DNA of 29,829 nt from the NCBI GenBank assembly GCA_045638465.1, contig JAZUBK010000014.1, positions 1 through 29,829 of the forward strand, read 5' to 3'. This DNA is from CAKVLS01 sp045638465. GTDB lineage: Bacteria; Bacillota; Clostridia; Christensenellales; UBA1242. Below are positions 23,137 to 29,829 of this stretch, one piece after another. The notes under the pieces were generated by a model. That model was not told the DNA's origin. It ran no database searches and saw nothing but the letters and a program-made list of their open reading frames with translations. How positions within the stretch are numbered: position 1 is the stretch's first letter; the number at the start of each line of letters is the position of its first letter. The position numbers were made by a program, and so were the translations under genes.

Positions 23137-24246
23137 TTATAACACAAAATGTAATATATCAACTACCACGACAAAACCAAGCAATATAAATAACCCTATT
23201 GTATGAATCATACCCTCAACTTTTCGGTTGACTGGTTTTCTAAATATCCATTCAATAAGTACAAACACCATTCTAGCACCATCCAGTGCTGGAAAAGGTA
23301 GTAAATTAAAAACTGCAAGGTTAGCTGCAAGTAAAGGAAGCAACAATAGTAAGTTTGCAAAACTTGCAGAAGTCGCCTCGGCTATAGTGCTTATAGTTGT
23401 CATTGGTCCGCCAAGATTTGTGATAGCAAGACCACCAGTAATTAATTGCCATAATATATACAATACCTTTACTGCCCAATCAAATGTAAACTTAAAGGAT
23501 CTTGCGATAGCCTCAAAGAATCCAAATTGATGCCAAGTAAATGTAGCACCAAGCATAGGGACAGGTTCTTCTCCATCTTCTGCAGGAGCTAATGTTTTAT
23601 ATATTATAACATCATGCATTTTTCCATCACGTTTTACAGTAACAGTAAAAGGCTCTTTCTCGCCAAAATCTTCTATCATATTGAAGAAATATCTATCTTT
23701 GACAATAGATGTATTTTCTCCATTAACTTTATATACAACGTCGCCGTTTTTGATCCAGTCAAATTTTTCTTTACCAGTTACTTCATAATATTCTATCGCA
23801 GTAGGTACATAACTTTGATCAATATTTGTTACTCTTACGACATCTATATAACCAAAAGACATCAAGAAGATTATAGAAAATATAATACCAGAAACAAAGT
23901 TGAAAAAAGCACCTGAAAATAGTACTATCAACCTTTTCCATGGTTTTTGATTGTTAAAAGCAGTAGGCGAATTTTCGTTTTCTTCGTCTTCTCCATCAAA
24001 GGCACAATATCCACCTAAAGGAAAAATTCTAAGAGAAATCTTTTCTCCAGCCTTGTTGGTTTTACTAAATATCGCCTTGCCAAAGCCAATAGAAAATTCA
24101 TTTATCTTAAACTTTAATATTTTACCCGCAGTATAGTGGCCTAGTTCGTGAATCATAACCATCACAAGCAAGACAAGTATTGCTAGTAAAATATAACCTA
24201 TGGTAGAAAGTGTCCCTGCAAAACTAAATAATAATCTAGATTGCAA
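23137..24246 (-). CDS. rseP: RseP/RasP site-2 intramembrane metalloprotease
   Basis: RseP cleaves membrane-bound anti-sigma factors and signal peptides within the membrane. The 369-residue protein has the zinc motif HELGH at 33-37 in the first membrane helix, a PDZ domain near 145-210 (WIKNGDVVYKVNGE), and the second catalytic motif NLLPFPALDG at 314-323 with Asp322, near the C-terminal helices. The start is a TTG at 24246 with GGGAGG 8 nt upstream. It follows cdsA closely, without the dxr gene that usually stands between them. Confidence 0.95.
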   Translation of the reverse strand: MQSRLLFSFAGTLSTIGYILLAILVLLVMVMIHELGHYTAGKILKFKINEFSIGFGKAIFSKTNKAGEKISLRIFPLGGYCAFDGEDEENENSPTAFNNQKPWKRLIVLFSGAFFNFVSGIIFSIIFLMSFGYIDVVRVTNIDQSYVPTAIEYYEVTGKEKFDWIKNGDVVYKVNGENTSIVKDRYFFNMIEDFGEKEPFTVTVKRDGKMHDVIIYKTLAPAEDGEEPVPMLGATFTWHQFGFFEAIARSFKFTFDWAVKVLYILWQLITGGLAITNLGGPMTTISTIAEATSASFANLLLLLPLLAANLAVFNLLPFPALDGARMVFVLIEWIFRKPVNRKVEGMIHTIGLFILLGFVVVVDILHFVL

Positions 24247-24264
24247 AGTAATTTCCTCCCAATA

Positions 24265-25233
24265 CTATACAAGCATCAATAATAAGCAAATAAATACAAA
24301 TGGAATAGTAAGTGCGATAGAATCAAACCTATCCAAAATTCCACCGTGAGATTTCAAAATATTAGAAGCATCTTTAACATTTGCTCTTCTTTTGATATAA
24401 GATTCTAGCAAATCACCAGCACTAGCAATAGCGCTACCAAAGATACCGACGATTAAAAATCTCCAAAAACCAATATGCGCAAGTGCTCCTGCAAATATTG
24501 CATTAAATACAAAGAAAGTAACAACACTAGCTACTGCTCCACCCAAAAGGCCAAAGCAAAAACCAGAGATTGTTTTGTTAGGGCTGATCTTAGGACATAG
24601 TTTTGGGCCTTTGATCATTCTGCCAAAGATATTGGCAAAAGTATCAGAAAAACAAGCAATACCAATAGAAAGTATTATGCCCATAATTCCGATGTTATAC
24701 TCACTATAATAAAGTGAAACTGTATTAAAACCAATAGTTGTGATGTGGTTTATAAAATACAAGAACATAAATAAAAATGTTGGGTAATAAAGGCCAAACA
24801 ATGTGTTAGTTGATTTGTAAAAAGCAAATTGACTAACCTTCATACCAGTGGTTACTCTAAAGCCATCGTTTTCAACATCTTTCTTTAGCAATGTTATAGA
24901 AACTAAAAATGATGCCAAGAACAAGAACGCCATAATAACAATTCCTGCCACAAACAAATGTGTAGCCTCAAAGCCAAGCAGCAACATAATTATAAATGTA
25001 ATAAATAAAAGCACAGGATAAGCAATAACAACCCACTTATAGTTTGGTCTGCCCATCTTGGTCAAAAGTGTACTCATCTCTACTGCAGCAAGTGTAGATA
25101 TAAGACCAATAAATACGTCAAATGTATAGCTATTTACAATTTGTAACATAATAAACGCTGCTAAAATCAATACCAAAACAACAGCCATAATACATTTTTG
25201 TCTAAATAATTGTTTTTCTTTCAAATCTGTCAT
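24265..25233 (-). CDS. cdsA: Phosphatidate cytidylyltransferase
   Basis: CdsA makes CDP-diacylglycerol from phosphatidic acid and CTP, the branch point of phospholipid synthesis. The 322-residue membrane protein has about eight hydrophobic segments and the C-terminal family signature (SYIKRRANVKD, SHGGILDRFDS), preceded by SDTFANIFGR and SPNKTISG. It is longer than the Bacillus protein (about 270 residues), mainly because of extra N-terminal membrane helices. AAGGA lies upstream of the ATG at 25233, 17 nt after uppS, in the conserved frr-uppS-cdsA-rseP order. Confidence 0.95.
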   Translation of the reverse strand: MTDLKEKQLFRQKCIMAVVLVLILAAFIMLQIVNSYTFDVFIGLISTLAAVEMSTLLTKMGRPNYKWVVIAYPVLLFITFIIMLLLGFEATHLFVAGIVIMAFLFLASFLVSITLLKKDVENDGFRVTTGMKVSQFAFYKSTNTLFGLYYPTFLFMFLYFINHITTIGFNTVSLYYSEYNIGIMGIILSIGIACFSDTFANIFGRMIKGPKLCPKISPNKTISGFCFGLLGGAVASVVTFFVFNAIFAGALAHIGFWRFLIVGIFGSAIASAGDLLESYIKRRANVKDASNILKSHGGILDRFDSIALTIPFVFICLLLMLV

Positions 25234-25250
25234 ATGTAAAAATCCTTCTT

Positions 25251-25964
25251 TTATATGTTACCAAATCTACGATGTCGGCTTTGGTAAACAATAATAGCTT
25301 TTTCAAGTTCCCTTTCCTTAAAATCTGGCCAATATACCTTAGGAAAATAAAGTTCAGAATAAGCACATTGGTATAGCATAAAGTTGCTAAGTCTGTATTC
25401 CCCACTAGTACGAACTACCATATCAGGATCAGGGATACCCTCTGTTTGAAGATATTTTGCAAATGTCTCATCATCAACTTCTTTTACACCATCTTTAATA
25501 ATATTGTTAATTGCTCTTATTATCTCAACTCTACTACCGTAGTTTAGGCAAATATTAACCAAAAGGCCTGTACAATCCTTTGTACGCTTTTCTACATCAA
25601 GTATCGCAACTTGTAAGTCCTTTGGAAGTCTTGATATATCCCCAACGATATGTATTTTGATATTGTTATCAGTAAAGGCATCTTTGTGTTCTTTTAGATA
25701 ATCTCTCAAAAGGTTGAAGATATAATCAACTTCTTCTTTCGGACGTTTCCAGTTCTCTGTAGAAAAGGCATAAAAAGATACAACTTCAAGACCAAGTTTT
25801 TGAGAATGTTTAATTACTTTTTCCACAGCCTCAACACCTTGTTTGTGTCCGTAAGTTCTGATCTTGCCTCTTGACTTTGCCCATCTGCCATTGCCGTCCA
25901 TTATGAACGCAATGTGTCTTGGAAGGTTAGAAAAATCTATTTTCTTTTTTCTAAAAATACCCAT
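25251..25964 (-). CDS. uppS: Undecaprenyl diphosphate synthase
   Basis: UppS condenses farnesyl diphosphate with eight isopentenyl diphosphates to give the C55 lipid carrier for peptidoglycan. The 237-residue product shows FIMDGNGRWAKSRG with catalytic Asp23, the GHKQGVEAV block, FSTENWKRP, and the C-terminal RTSGEYRLSNFML, YFPKVYWPDF motifs. All catalytic residues seem present. A usual Gln/Trp pair in the last-but-one block is changed to Tyr (GEYRLSNFMLYQ), a mild variation. It lies 17 nt after frr. None of the genes making its substrates (dxs, dxr, ispG, ispA) is in the window. Confidence 0.97.
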   Translation of the reverse strand: MGIFRKKKIDFSNLPRHIAFIMDGNGRWAKSRGKIRTYGHKQGVEAVEKVIKHSQKLGLEVVSFYAFSTENWKRPKEEVDYIFNLLRDYLKEHKDAFTDNNIKIHIVGDISRLPKDLQVAILDVEKRTKDCTGLLVNICLNYGSRVEIIRAINNIIKDGVKEVDDETFAKYLQTEGIPDPDMVVRTSGEYRLSNFMLYQCAYSELYFPKVYWPDFKERELEKAIIVYQSRHRRFGNI

Positions 25965-25981
25965 TATAATACCTGCTAAAA

Positions 25982-26551
25982 CTAAATCTCCATAATATCT
26001 TTTTCTTTAGCAGCACATACAGAATCTGCAGTTTGGTTGTATTTGTCAGTAAGTTTTTGAACTTCTGTCTCTGCAGATTTTCTATCATCTTCAGTCATTT
26101 GTTTGTCTTTTTCTGCTTTCTTGAAGATTTCCAAAACATCTCTTCTATCATTTCTGATACCAATTTTTGCTTCTTCACAAACGGCTTTAACTTTCTTTAC
26201 AAGTTCTCTTCTTCTTTCTTCTGTTAGCATAGGAAAAACAAGTCTAATAACCTTGCCGTCATCTGATGGAGAAACTCCAAGATCACTTGCCAAGATAGCT
26301 TTGTTAATTTCTTTAACCAAACTTGCGTCCCATGGAGAAATAAGAATCATTCTAGCCTCAGGTACGCTGATATTTGAAGTTTGATGAAGTGGTGTCATTG
26401 TACCATAATAGTTAACCATAACTTTATCAAGCATTCTTGGGTTTGCTCTACCAGCTCTAATGATAGAATATTCATAATTTAGTCTATCAATTCTCTTTTC
26501 TAGTTTTTCTTCAAAATCTAGCATAATTTCATCATAATTTTCAAGTTCCAT
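25982..26551 (-). CDS. frr: Ribosome recycling factor
   Basis: RRF, with EF-G, splits post-termination ribosomes. The chosen ATG at 26551 gives 189 residues, with the family motifs RAGRANPRMLDKVMVNYYGTMTPL and the helical domain with RRELVKKVKAVCEEAKIGIRNDRRDVLE. The frame extends upstream to 26590, but that extension is hydrophobic and has no counterpart in the family, while AAGGTGG is well placed for 26551. A strong promoter lies upstream, separated from tsf by a terminator. The pyrH gene, usually between tsf and frr, is missing. Confidence 0.96.
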   Translation of the reverse strand: MELENYDEIMLDFEEKLEKRIDRLNYEYSIIRAGRANPRMLDKVMVNYYGTMTPLHQTSNISVPEARMILISPWDASLVKEINKAILASDLGVSPSDDGKVIRLVFPMLTEERRRELVKKVKAVCEEAKIGIRNDRRDVLEIFKKAEKDKQMTEDDRKSAETEVQKLTDKYNQTADSVCAAKEKDIMEI

Positions 26552-26581
26552 AAGTAACCACCTTAAATATAATATATTTAT

Positions 26582-26610
26582 ATAATACAAAAAATAATGC
26601 TATTTGGCAA
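26582..26610 (-). promoter_or_regulatory. Sigma-A promoter of frr-uppS-cdsA-rseP
   Basis: On the minus strand, -35 TTGCCA (plus 26605-26610), 17-bp spacer, -10 TATTAT (26582-26587). Both hexamers match the consensus at five of six positions. The leader is about 25 nt before the frr ATG. Confidence 0.7.
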
Positions 26611-26635
26611 ACAAATAAGCAAGTTTTAGGCCAAA

Positions 26636-26673
26636 AGACAAAAAAAGAAAGGCTTTTTGTAAACCTTTCTTTT
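26636..26673 (-). terminator. Intrinsic terminator after tsf
   Basis: A 10-bp stem (AAAAGAAAGG at 26643-26652 with CCTTTCTTTT at 26664-26673) around an 11-nt loop, followed by a T-run on the minus strand. It ends the rpsB-tsf transcript 5 nt past the tsf stop. Confidence 0.87.
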
Positions 26674-26678
26674 GTAAA

Positions 26679-27329
26679 TTATTCACCTTTAGCTTGTTTC
26701 ATAACTTCTTCAACGAAGTTGTCTTCTCTCTTTTGAAGACCTTCGCCCATTTCGTATCTAACAAATCTTCTGATAGTTAGTTTTTCACCAATCTTTAGGA
26801 TTGCTTCGTTCATAACATCAGTGATAGTTTTTGATGGGTCTTTAACGAAAGGTTGTTCCATCAAGCAGATTTCTTGATAGAATTTTTTGATTCTTCCTTG
26901 AACCATTTTTTCAACAACTGCAGCAGGTTTGCCTTCGTTTAGAGATTGAGCTGTCAAAATTTCTTTTTCTTTCTCAACGTTTTCTGCAGGTACTTCTTCA
27001 ATTCTTACGAATTCTGGTTTAGCAGCAGCAATTTGCATAGCGATGTCTTTAACCAAGTTTTGGAATTGTTCAGATTTTGCAACGAAGTCTGTTTCGCAGT
27101 TTACTTCAACCAAAACGCCGATTTTGCCGCCCATATGAATATATGAACCAACAACACCTTCAGCAGCGATTCTAGAAGATTTTTTAGCAGCAGCTGCAAT
27201 ACCTTTTTCTCTTAGGTATGCGATAGCTTTGTCCATATCACCATTGCTTTCTTTTAGTGCTTTTTGGCAGTCTACCATACCAGCACCAGTAGCAGCTCTT
27301 AGTTCTTTAATATCATTTGCATTAAACAT
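26679..27329 (-). CDS. tsf: Translation elongation factor Ts
   Basis: EF-Ts is the guanine-nucleotide exchange factor for EF-Tu. The 216-residue product begins with the UBA-like segment IKELRAATGAGMVDCQKALKES and contains the exchange-core motif VEVNCETDFVAKSEQF near residues 73-88. It is the shorter, single-repeat type found in many Gram-positive bacteria rather than the roughly 280-residue E. coli form. GGGGAA precedes the ATG at 27329, 21 nt after rpsB, with which it shares a transcript. Confidence 0.97.
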   Translation of the reverse strand: MFNANDIKELRAATGAGMVDCQKALKESNGDMDKAIAYLREKGIAAAAKKSSRIAAEGVVGSYIHMGGKIGVLVEVNCETDFVAKSEQFQNLVKDIAMQIAAAKPEFVRIEEVPAENVEKEKEILTAQSLNEGKPAAVVEKMVQGRIKKFYQEICLMEQPFVKDPSKTITDVMNEAILKIGEKLTIRRFVRYEMGEGLQKREDNFVEEVMKQAKGE

Positions 27330-27350
27330 ATTAAAATTTCCCCTTATTTA

Positions 27351-28121
27351 TTATTCTTTGCTTGTTTCAGCAACAGCAGCCATAGCTTCTTCCATGTTTA
27401 CTGTTTCTTCTTCGTTATCTTCGATACCTCTAACTTGTACGCCTTCTTTAGCTTCGATAACAGCATCAGCCATAGCGCTAACAATTAGTTTTACGCTTCT
27501 GATAGCATCATCGTTAGCTGGGATAACGTAATCAACGTCATCTGGGTCACAGTTTGTATCAACGATACCAACGATAGGAATGTTAAGAGAACGAGCTTCT
27601 TTAACAGCAATGTGCTCTTTCTTTGGATCAACTACAAATACAACGCCTGGAAGATCAGTCATTTCTTTGATACCACCAAGGTTCTTTTCTAGTTTTTCTC
27701 TTTCAGCTTTTAGGATAGCAACTTCTTTTTTAGGTAGAAGTTCAAACTCACCAACTTTTTCCATTTGATTTAGTTTGTTCAATCTTTCGATTCTAGATCT
27801 GATAGTTTTGAAGTTAGTTAGAGTACCTCCAAGCCATCTGCTGTTGATGTAGTACATACCACATCTTGTAGCATCTTGCTCAACTGCTTCTTGAGCTTGT
27901 TTTTTTGTTCCAACGAACAATACGTTTTTGCCAGCGGCAACCATATCTCTGATGAAGAAATATGCTTTATCAGCTTGAGCTGATGTGTCTTCTAGGTTGA
28001 TGATGTGGATATCGTTACGAACTGTAAAGATATATTTTTTCATCTTAGGGTTCCATTTTTTTGCTTGATGACCAAAATGAACACCTGCTTCTAGAAGTTG
28101 TTTCATAGAAATTACAGACAT
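27351..28121 (-). CDS. rpsB: 30S ribosomal protein S2
   Basis: S2 is assembled late on the 30S subunit. The 256-residue product has the family signature VISMKQLLEAGVHFGHQAKKWNPKMKKYIF (split in two here: MKQLLEAGVHFGHQ and WNPKMKKYIF), followed by NSRWLGGTLTNFKTI and VFVVDPKKEHIAVKEA, ending in an acidic tail (EDNEEETVNMEEAM). AAGGAGG is well placed for the ATG at 28121. A leader of about 110 nt with paired segments precedes it, as expected for autoregulated ribosomal protein genes. Confidence 0.98.
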   Translation of the reverse strand: MSVISMKQLLEAGVHFGHQAKKWNPKMKKYIFTVRNDIHIINLEDTSAQADKAYFFIRDMVAAGKNVLFVGTKKQAQEAVEQDATRCGMYYINSRWLGGTLTNFKTIRSRIERLNKLNQMEKVGEFELLPKKEVAILKAEREKLEKNLGGIKEMTDLPGVVFVVDPKKEHIAVKEARSLNIPIVGIVDTNCDPDDVDYVIPANDDAIRSVKLIVSAMADAVIEAKEGVQVRGIEDNEEETVNMEEAMAAVAETSKE

Positions 28122-28230
28122 TATTTTTTCCTCCTTGTTTAGTCCTCCCAGTTACATACCTCTAACCAAAAACTAAACTTTGTTTAGCCAACAAGCGGTT
28201 AGATAAATAACTAGTGTGTAATTTACGACC
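28122..28230 (-). promoter_or_regulatory. rpsB leader RNA with nested stems
   Basis: Between promoter and ATG, an outer stem (CTAACC 28162-28167 with GGTTAG 28197-28202) encloses an inner hairpin (CTAAAC 28173-28178 with GTTTAG 28182-28187). rpsB leaders are autoregulated by S2 in several bacteria. The same role is inferred here; no particular Rfam family could be recognised by eye. Confidence 0.45.
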
Positions 28231-28235
28231 TTGTT

Positions 28236-28264
28236 AGTATACTATAACTAAATATAAAAATCAA
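28236..28264 (-). promoter_or_regulatory. Sigma-A promoter of rpsB-tsf
   Basis: On the minus strand, -35 TTGATT (plus 28259-28264), 17-bp spacer, -10 TATACT (28236-28241). The predicted start is near 28229. Upstream, 28265-28380 is A+T-rich, with only a weak GGC/GCC hairpin near 28306-28319, and I see no gene in it. Confidence 0.7.
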
Positions 28265-28379
28265 GCACTATTTATATAAATTTTGAAGTTTTTTTTGCAA
28301 AAAATAGGCTTTTTTGCCTTATAACTTTCTGTTTATTATAGTTGATTAAAATAAAGACACGCTAACAACTGCTTCAAAC

Positions 28380-28410
28380 AAAAAAATAAGAGGCGGATAT
28401 TCGCCTCTTA
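28380..28410 (-). terminator. Intrinsic terminator after the DUF1292 gene
   Basis: A 9-bp perfect stem (TAAGAGGCG at 28387-28395 with CGCCTCTTA at 28402-28410) around a 6-nt loop, followed by a run of seven Ts on the minus strand. It ends the ruvX-DUF1292 transcript. Confidence 0.93.
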
Positions 28411-28427
28411 CTTTCTTTTATATTTTA

Positions 28428-28775
28428 TTATTCAGCATCGTCGCCATCAATTGTTTCGAACTCTTGGCCTTCTTCTGCTACAAGTTCATCATAAACTTTG
28501 AAAACTTCGTCGATAACATCTTCGTCAGTAACCAAAACTAGGTATTCTTGGTTGTCTTCGTTAGAAGTTTCGATAGAAAATACCAAACCTTCGTCTTCGC
28601 CTACACCTTCCATAGGTTTAATAGGTTTTAAGATTGCGTAAGTTTTAGTTGGTTGAGGGATAAGAGCGATTTGCTCAAATGCGATTTCCTCACCTTTTTC
28701 GTTAAAAAGAACTATCGCATCGTTGTTGTCTTCGTCATACAAACAATCGATTGGATTTTTGATTTCTTCTGCCAT
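28428..28775 (-). CDS. DUF1292 protein (YrzB-like)
   Basis: The 115-residue, strongly acidic protein matches the DUF1292 family: an N-terminal strand pattern with DAIVLFNEKGEEIAFEQIALIPQ, a middle strand (KTYAILKPIKP), and EYLVLVTDEDVIDEVFKVYDEL. Its length is normal for the family. Members sit next to ruvX in Firmicutes, as here (11 nt spacing), but their molecular role is not known to me. GGAGA precedes the ATG at 28775. Confidence 0.88.
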   Translation of the reverse strand: MAEEIKNPIDCLYDEDNNDAIVLFNEKGEEIAFEQIALIPQPTKTYAILKPIKPMEGVGEDEGLVFSIETSNEDNQEYLVLVTDEDVIDEVFKVYDELVAEEGQEFETIDGDDAE

Positions 28776-28786
28776 AATAAATCTCC

Positions 28787-29200
28787 TTATTTTGAATAAA
28801 TGTCAAGATAATTTTGTAATATGATAGTTGCAGCAAGTTTGTCAATTACTTGTTTGCGCTTATCTCTTCTTACGTCTGCTTGAATTAATAATTTTTCAGC
28901 AGAAACACTAGATAGTCTTTCGTCTAAATAAACGACCTTTGCAGTGGTTTTTTCTGCAAGTTTTGAGCCAAAAGCTTTTGTAACTTCTGCTCTTTCTCCA
29001 CTAGTTCCGTCCATATTTATCGGAAGACCAATAACTACTGTATCGACACTATTATCTTGAATAAGTTTAAGTATATACTCAATATCTGTATCTTCGTCTT
29101 TACGAGTGTATGTTTCTAGCCCACTAGCAATAATACCTAGCATATCGCTAAGAGCTATACCTATTCTTACATCTCCATAGTCAAGACACATTTTTCGCAT
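28787..29200 (-). CDS. ruvX: RuvX/YqgF Holliday-junction resolvase-like nuclease
   Basis: YqgF has an RNase H-like fold and has been linked to both Holliday-junction resolution and pre-16S rRNA processing. The 137-residue product shows CLDYGDVRIGIALSD with Asp7, TVVIGLPINMDGTSGER, VVYLDERLSSVSAE and the final DKLAATIILQNYL, all four conserved blocks. The ATG at 29200 is preferred to the GTG at 29209 because AGGTG is correctly placed for it. The promoter at 29220-29248 gives a very short leader. It heads a two-gene unit with the DUF1292 gene. Confidence 0.95.
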   Translation of the reverse strand: MRKMCLDYGDVRIGIALSDMLGIIASGLETYTRKDEDTDIEYILKLIQDNSVDTVVIGLPINMDGTSGERAEVTKAFGSKLAEKTTAKVVYLDERLSSVSAEKLLIQADVRRDKRKQVIDKLAATIILQNYLDIYSK

Positions 29201-29219
29201 ATATTTCACCTACGAGTAT

Positions 29220-29248
29220 ATTTTAGCATATATTGAGAAAAATTCCAA
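29220..29248 (-). promoter_or_regulatory. Sigma-A promoter of ruvX
   Basis: On the minus strand, -35 TTGGAA (plus 29243-29248), 17-bp spacer, -10 TAAAAT (29220-29225) preceded by TGC (extended -10). The transcript would begin only about 13 nt before the ATG, barely including AGGTG. Confidence 0.55.
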
Positions 29249-29291
29249 CCTTTTTTTTCATAATTAAATACTTTGGCTAAATATTTTAGAA

Positions 29292-29432
29292 TTATTTTGT
29301 TAGTTGTTGCATCTTTTCTTTTGCCATTTGAGTACCTTTGTTTACAGCAACTCTTGCATCTCTTGACATAGTAGCTGTAACAAGACCGATGCAAGTTCCT
29401 ACTATAAGGCCAATAATCATTCCGCTTTTCAT
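29292..29432 (-). CDS. 46-residue small membrane protein (YtxH-like)
   Basis: A 46-codon frame starts at ATG 29432, 7 nt after a perfect AGGAGG. The product has a single hydrophobic segment (MKSGMIIGLIVGTCIGLVTA), then a basic amphipathic tail (SRDARVAVNKGTQMAKEKM) rich in Lys, Ala and Met. This layout recalls YtxH-type or PRC-adjacent small membrane proteins of Firmicutes, but I cannot name a family with confidence. The gene lies where trmU/alaS and small genes often intervene between iscU and ruvX. Its ribosome site is inside the right arm of a terminator hairpin, so expression may need read-through of that terminator. Coding is supported by start context and sensible composition. Confidence 0.7.
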   Translation of the reverse strand: MKSGMIIGLIVGTCIGLVTATMSRDARVAVNKGTQMAKEKMQQLTK

Positions 29433-29475
29433 AAAAAAACCTCCTATCTACAATTATTTTGCGTAGACAGAAGGT
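29433..29475 (-). terminator. Terminator after iscU overlapping the next ribosome binding site
   Basis: Thirteen consecutive pairs (two G-U) join 29463-29475 with 29439-29451 around an 11-nt loop, and seven Ts follow on the minus strand, abutting the ATG at 29432. The right arm contains AGGAGG, the ribosome site of the 46-codon gene. Confidence 0.8.
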
Positions 29476-29490
29476 TATTTATTTTGGTAA

Positions 29491-29829
29491 TTATTGGTTT
29501 TCTTTGTTTAGTTTTGCTTGTTTTTTAAGTTGTTTTTTGCGATAGTCTTTTACCGCTTCTGCAATAGCTTCTTGAGCCAAAACTGAACAATGAATTTTGT
29601 GAGAAGGCATATCCCCTAAAATATCAAGCACGTCTTGATTTGTTACCTTCATAGCCTCATCAATAGTCTTGCCTTTGATAAGATCGATAGCAACATCACT
29701 AGACACAATGGCTGCAGCACAACCAAATGTTTTAACTTTTGCATCAATGATCACTTCATTTTCATCAACTTTTAGGTACATTTTCATAATATCGCCACAA
29801 GCAGCATTACCAAGTCGGATCGTAGCCAT
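29491..29829 (-). CDS. iscU: Fe-S cluster scaffold IscU/NifU-like protein (5' end outside the window)
   Basis: The 112 visible residues are the body of an IscU/NifU-N scaffold, on which iron-sulfur clusters are assembled with a cysteine desulfurase. The three ligand cysteines are at visible positions 11 (AACGDIM, followed by the key Asp13), 37 (FGCAAAI) and 81 (KIHCSVLA). The first codon in view is an ATG at the very window edge, but family members have about 20 more residues before the GNxxCGD block, so the gene almost certainly begins outside. The C-terminal tail is Lys/Gln-rich. An iscS gene probably lies beyond the edge. Confidence 0.92.
   Translation of the reverse strand: MATIRLGNAACGDIMKMYLKVDENEVIIDAKVKTFGCAAAIVSSDVAIDLIKGKTIDEAMKVTNQDVLDILGDMPSHKIHCSVLAQEAIAEAVKDYRKKQLKKQAKLNKENQ

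Noticed and set aside
29206..29394. A 62-codon open frame on the minus strand between iscU and ruvX.
   Set aside because: It is out of frame with the better 46-codon gene, lacks a ribosome site, overlaps the ruvX promoter and has implausible Cys/Tyr-rich composition.

Overview
The window is a compact, low-G+C, almost entirely minus-strand piece of a Firmicutes chromosome, most likely from an uncultured, spore-forming anaerobe of the class Clostridia. The evidence is a complete spoIIIA operon (spoIIIAA to AH), Bacillus/Clostridium-type gene order, A+T-rich codons, strong GGAGG ribosome binding sites, many intrinsic terminators, and TGA used as an ordinary stop codon (for example in spoIIIAA and rbfA). 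No tRNA, rRNA, CRISPR array, insertion sequence or prophage gene was seen.

The layout follows transcription, from high to low coordinate. (1) 29829-28428: an iscU/nifU-type Fe-S scaffold gene cut by the window edge, a 46-codon small membrane protein gene, ruvX and a DUF1292 gene. (2) 28264-23137: rpsB and tsf, then frr, uppS, cdsA and rseP (translation, undecaprenyl and phospholipid synthesis, intramembrane proteolysis). (3) 23083-21515: a PolC-like protein with N-terminal, OB and exonuclease parts but no PHP or polymerase part. (4) 21506-13557: a strong promoter and leader hairpin drive rimP-nusA-ylxR-ylxQ-infB-rbfA-nrnA-truB and an endonuclease IV-like gene. (5) 13546-8084: efp, then spoIIIAA-AH, which build the mother-cell half of the feeding-tube channel. 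(6) 8082-4055: an Asp23-family gene, nusB, xseA, xseB and proS. (7) 3906-2627: a roughly 580-nt structured RNA followed by a four-helix membrane protein gene. (8) 2391-26: argR with ARG boxes, and recN.

The most interesting element is part 7. The RNA has its own promoter, is much richer in G+C than its surroundings, carries many short helices and has no credible protein. It lies directly upstream of a 200-residue CorB/OapA-like membrane protein, next to argR and recN. This matches the OLE (ornate, large, extremophilic) RNA and its partner OapA, an RNA-membrane-protein complex at the cell membrane.

Compared with Bacillus subtilis, accB/accC, folD, ispA, dxs and tlyA are missing from the spoIIIA-nusB-recN block, and pyrH, dxr and ispG from the rpsB-infB block. 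proS has moved from beside polC to beside the OLE locus. Regulation is unusually legible: eight sigma-A-like promoters all have exactly 17-bp spacers, and several terminators sit within about 25 nt of the next start codon.
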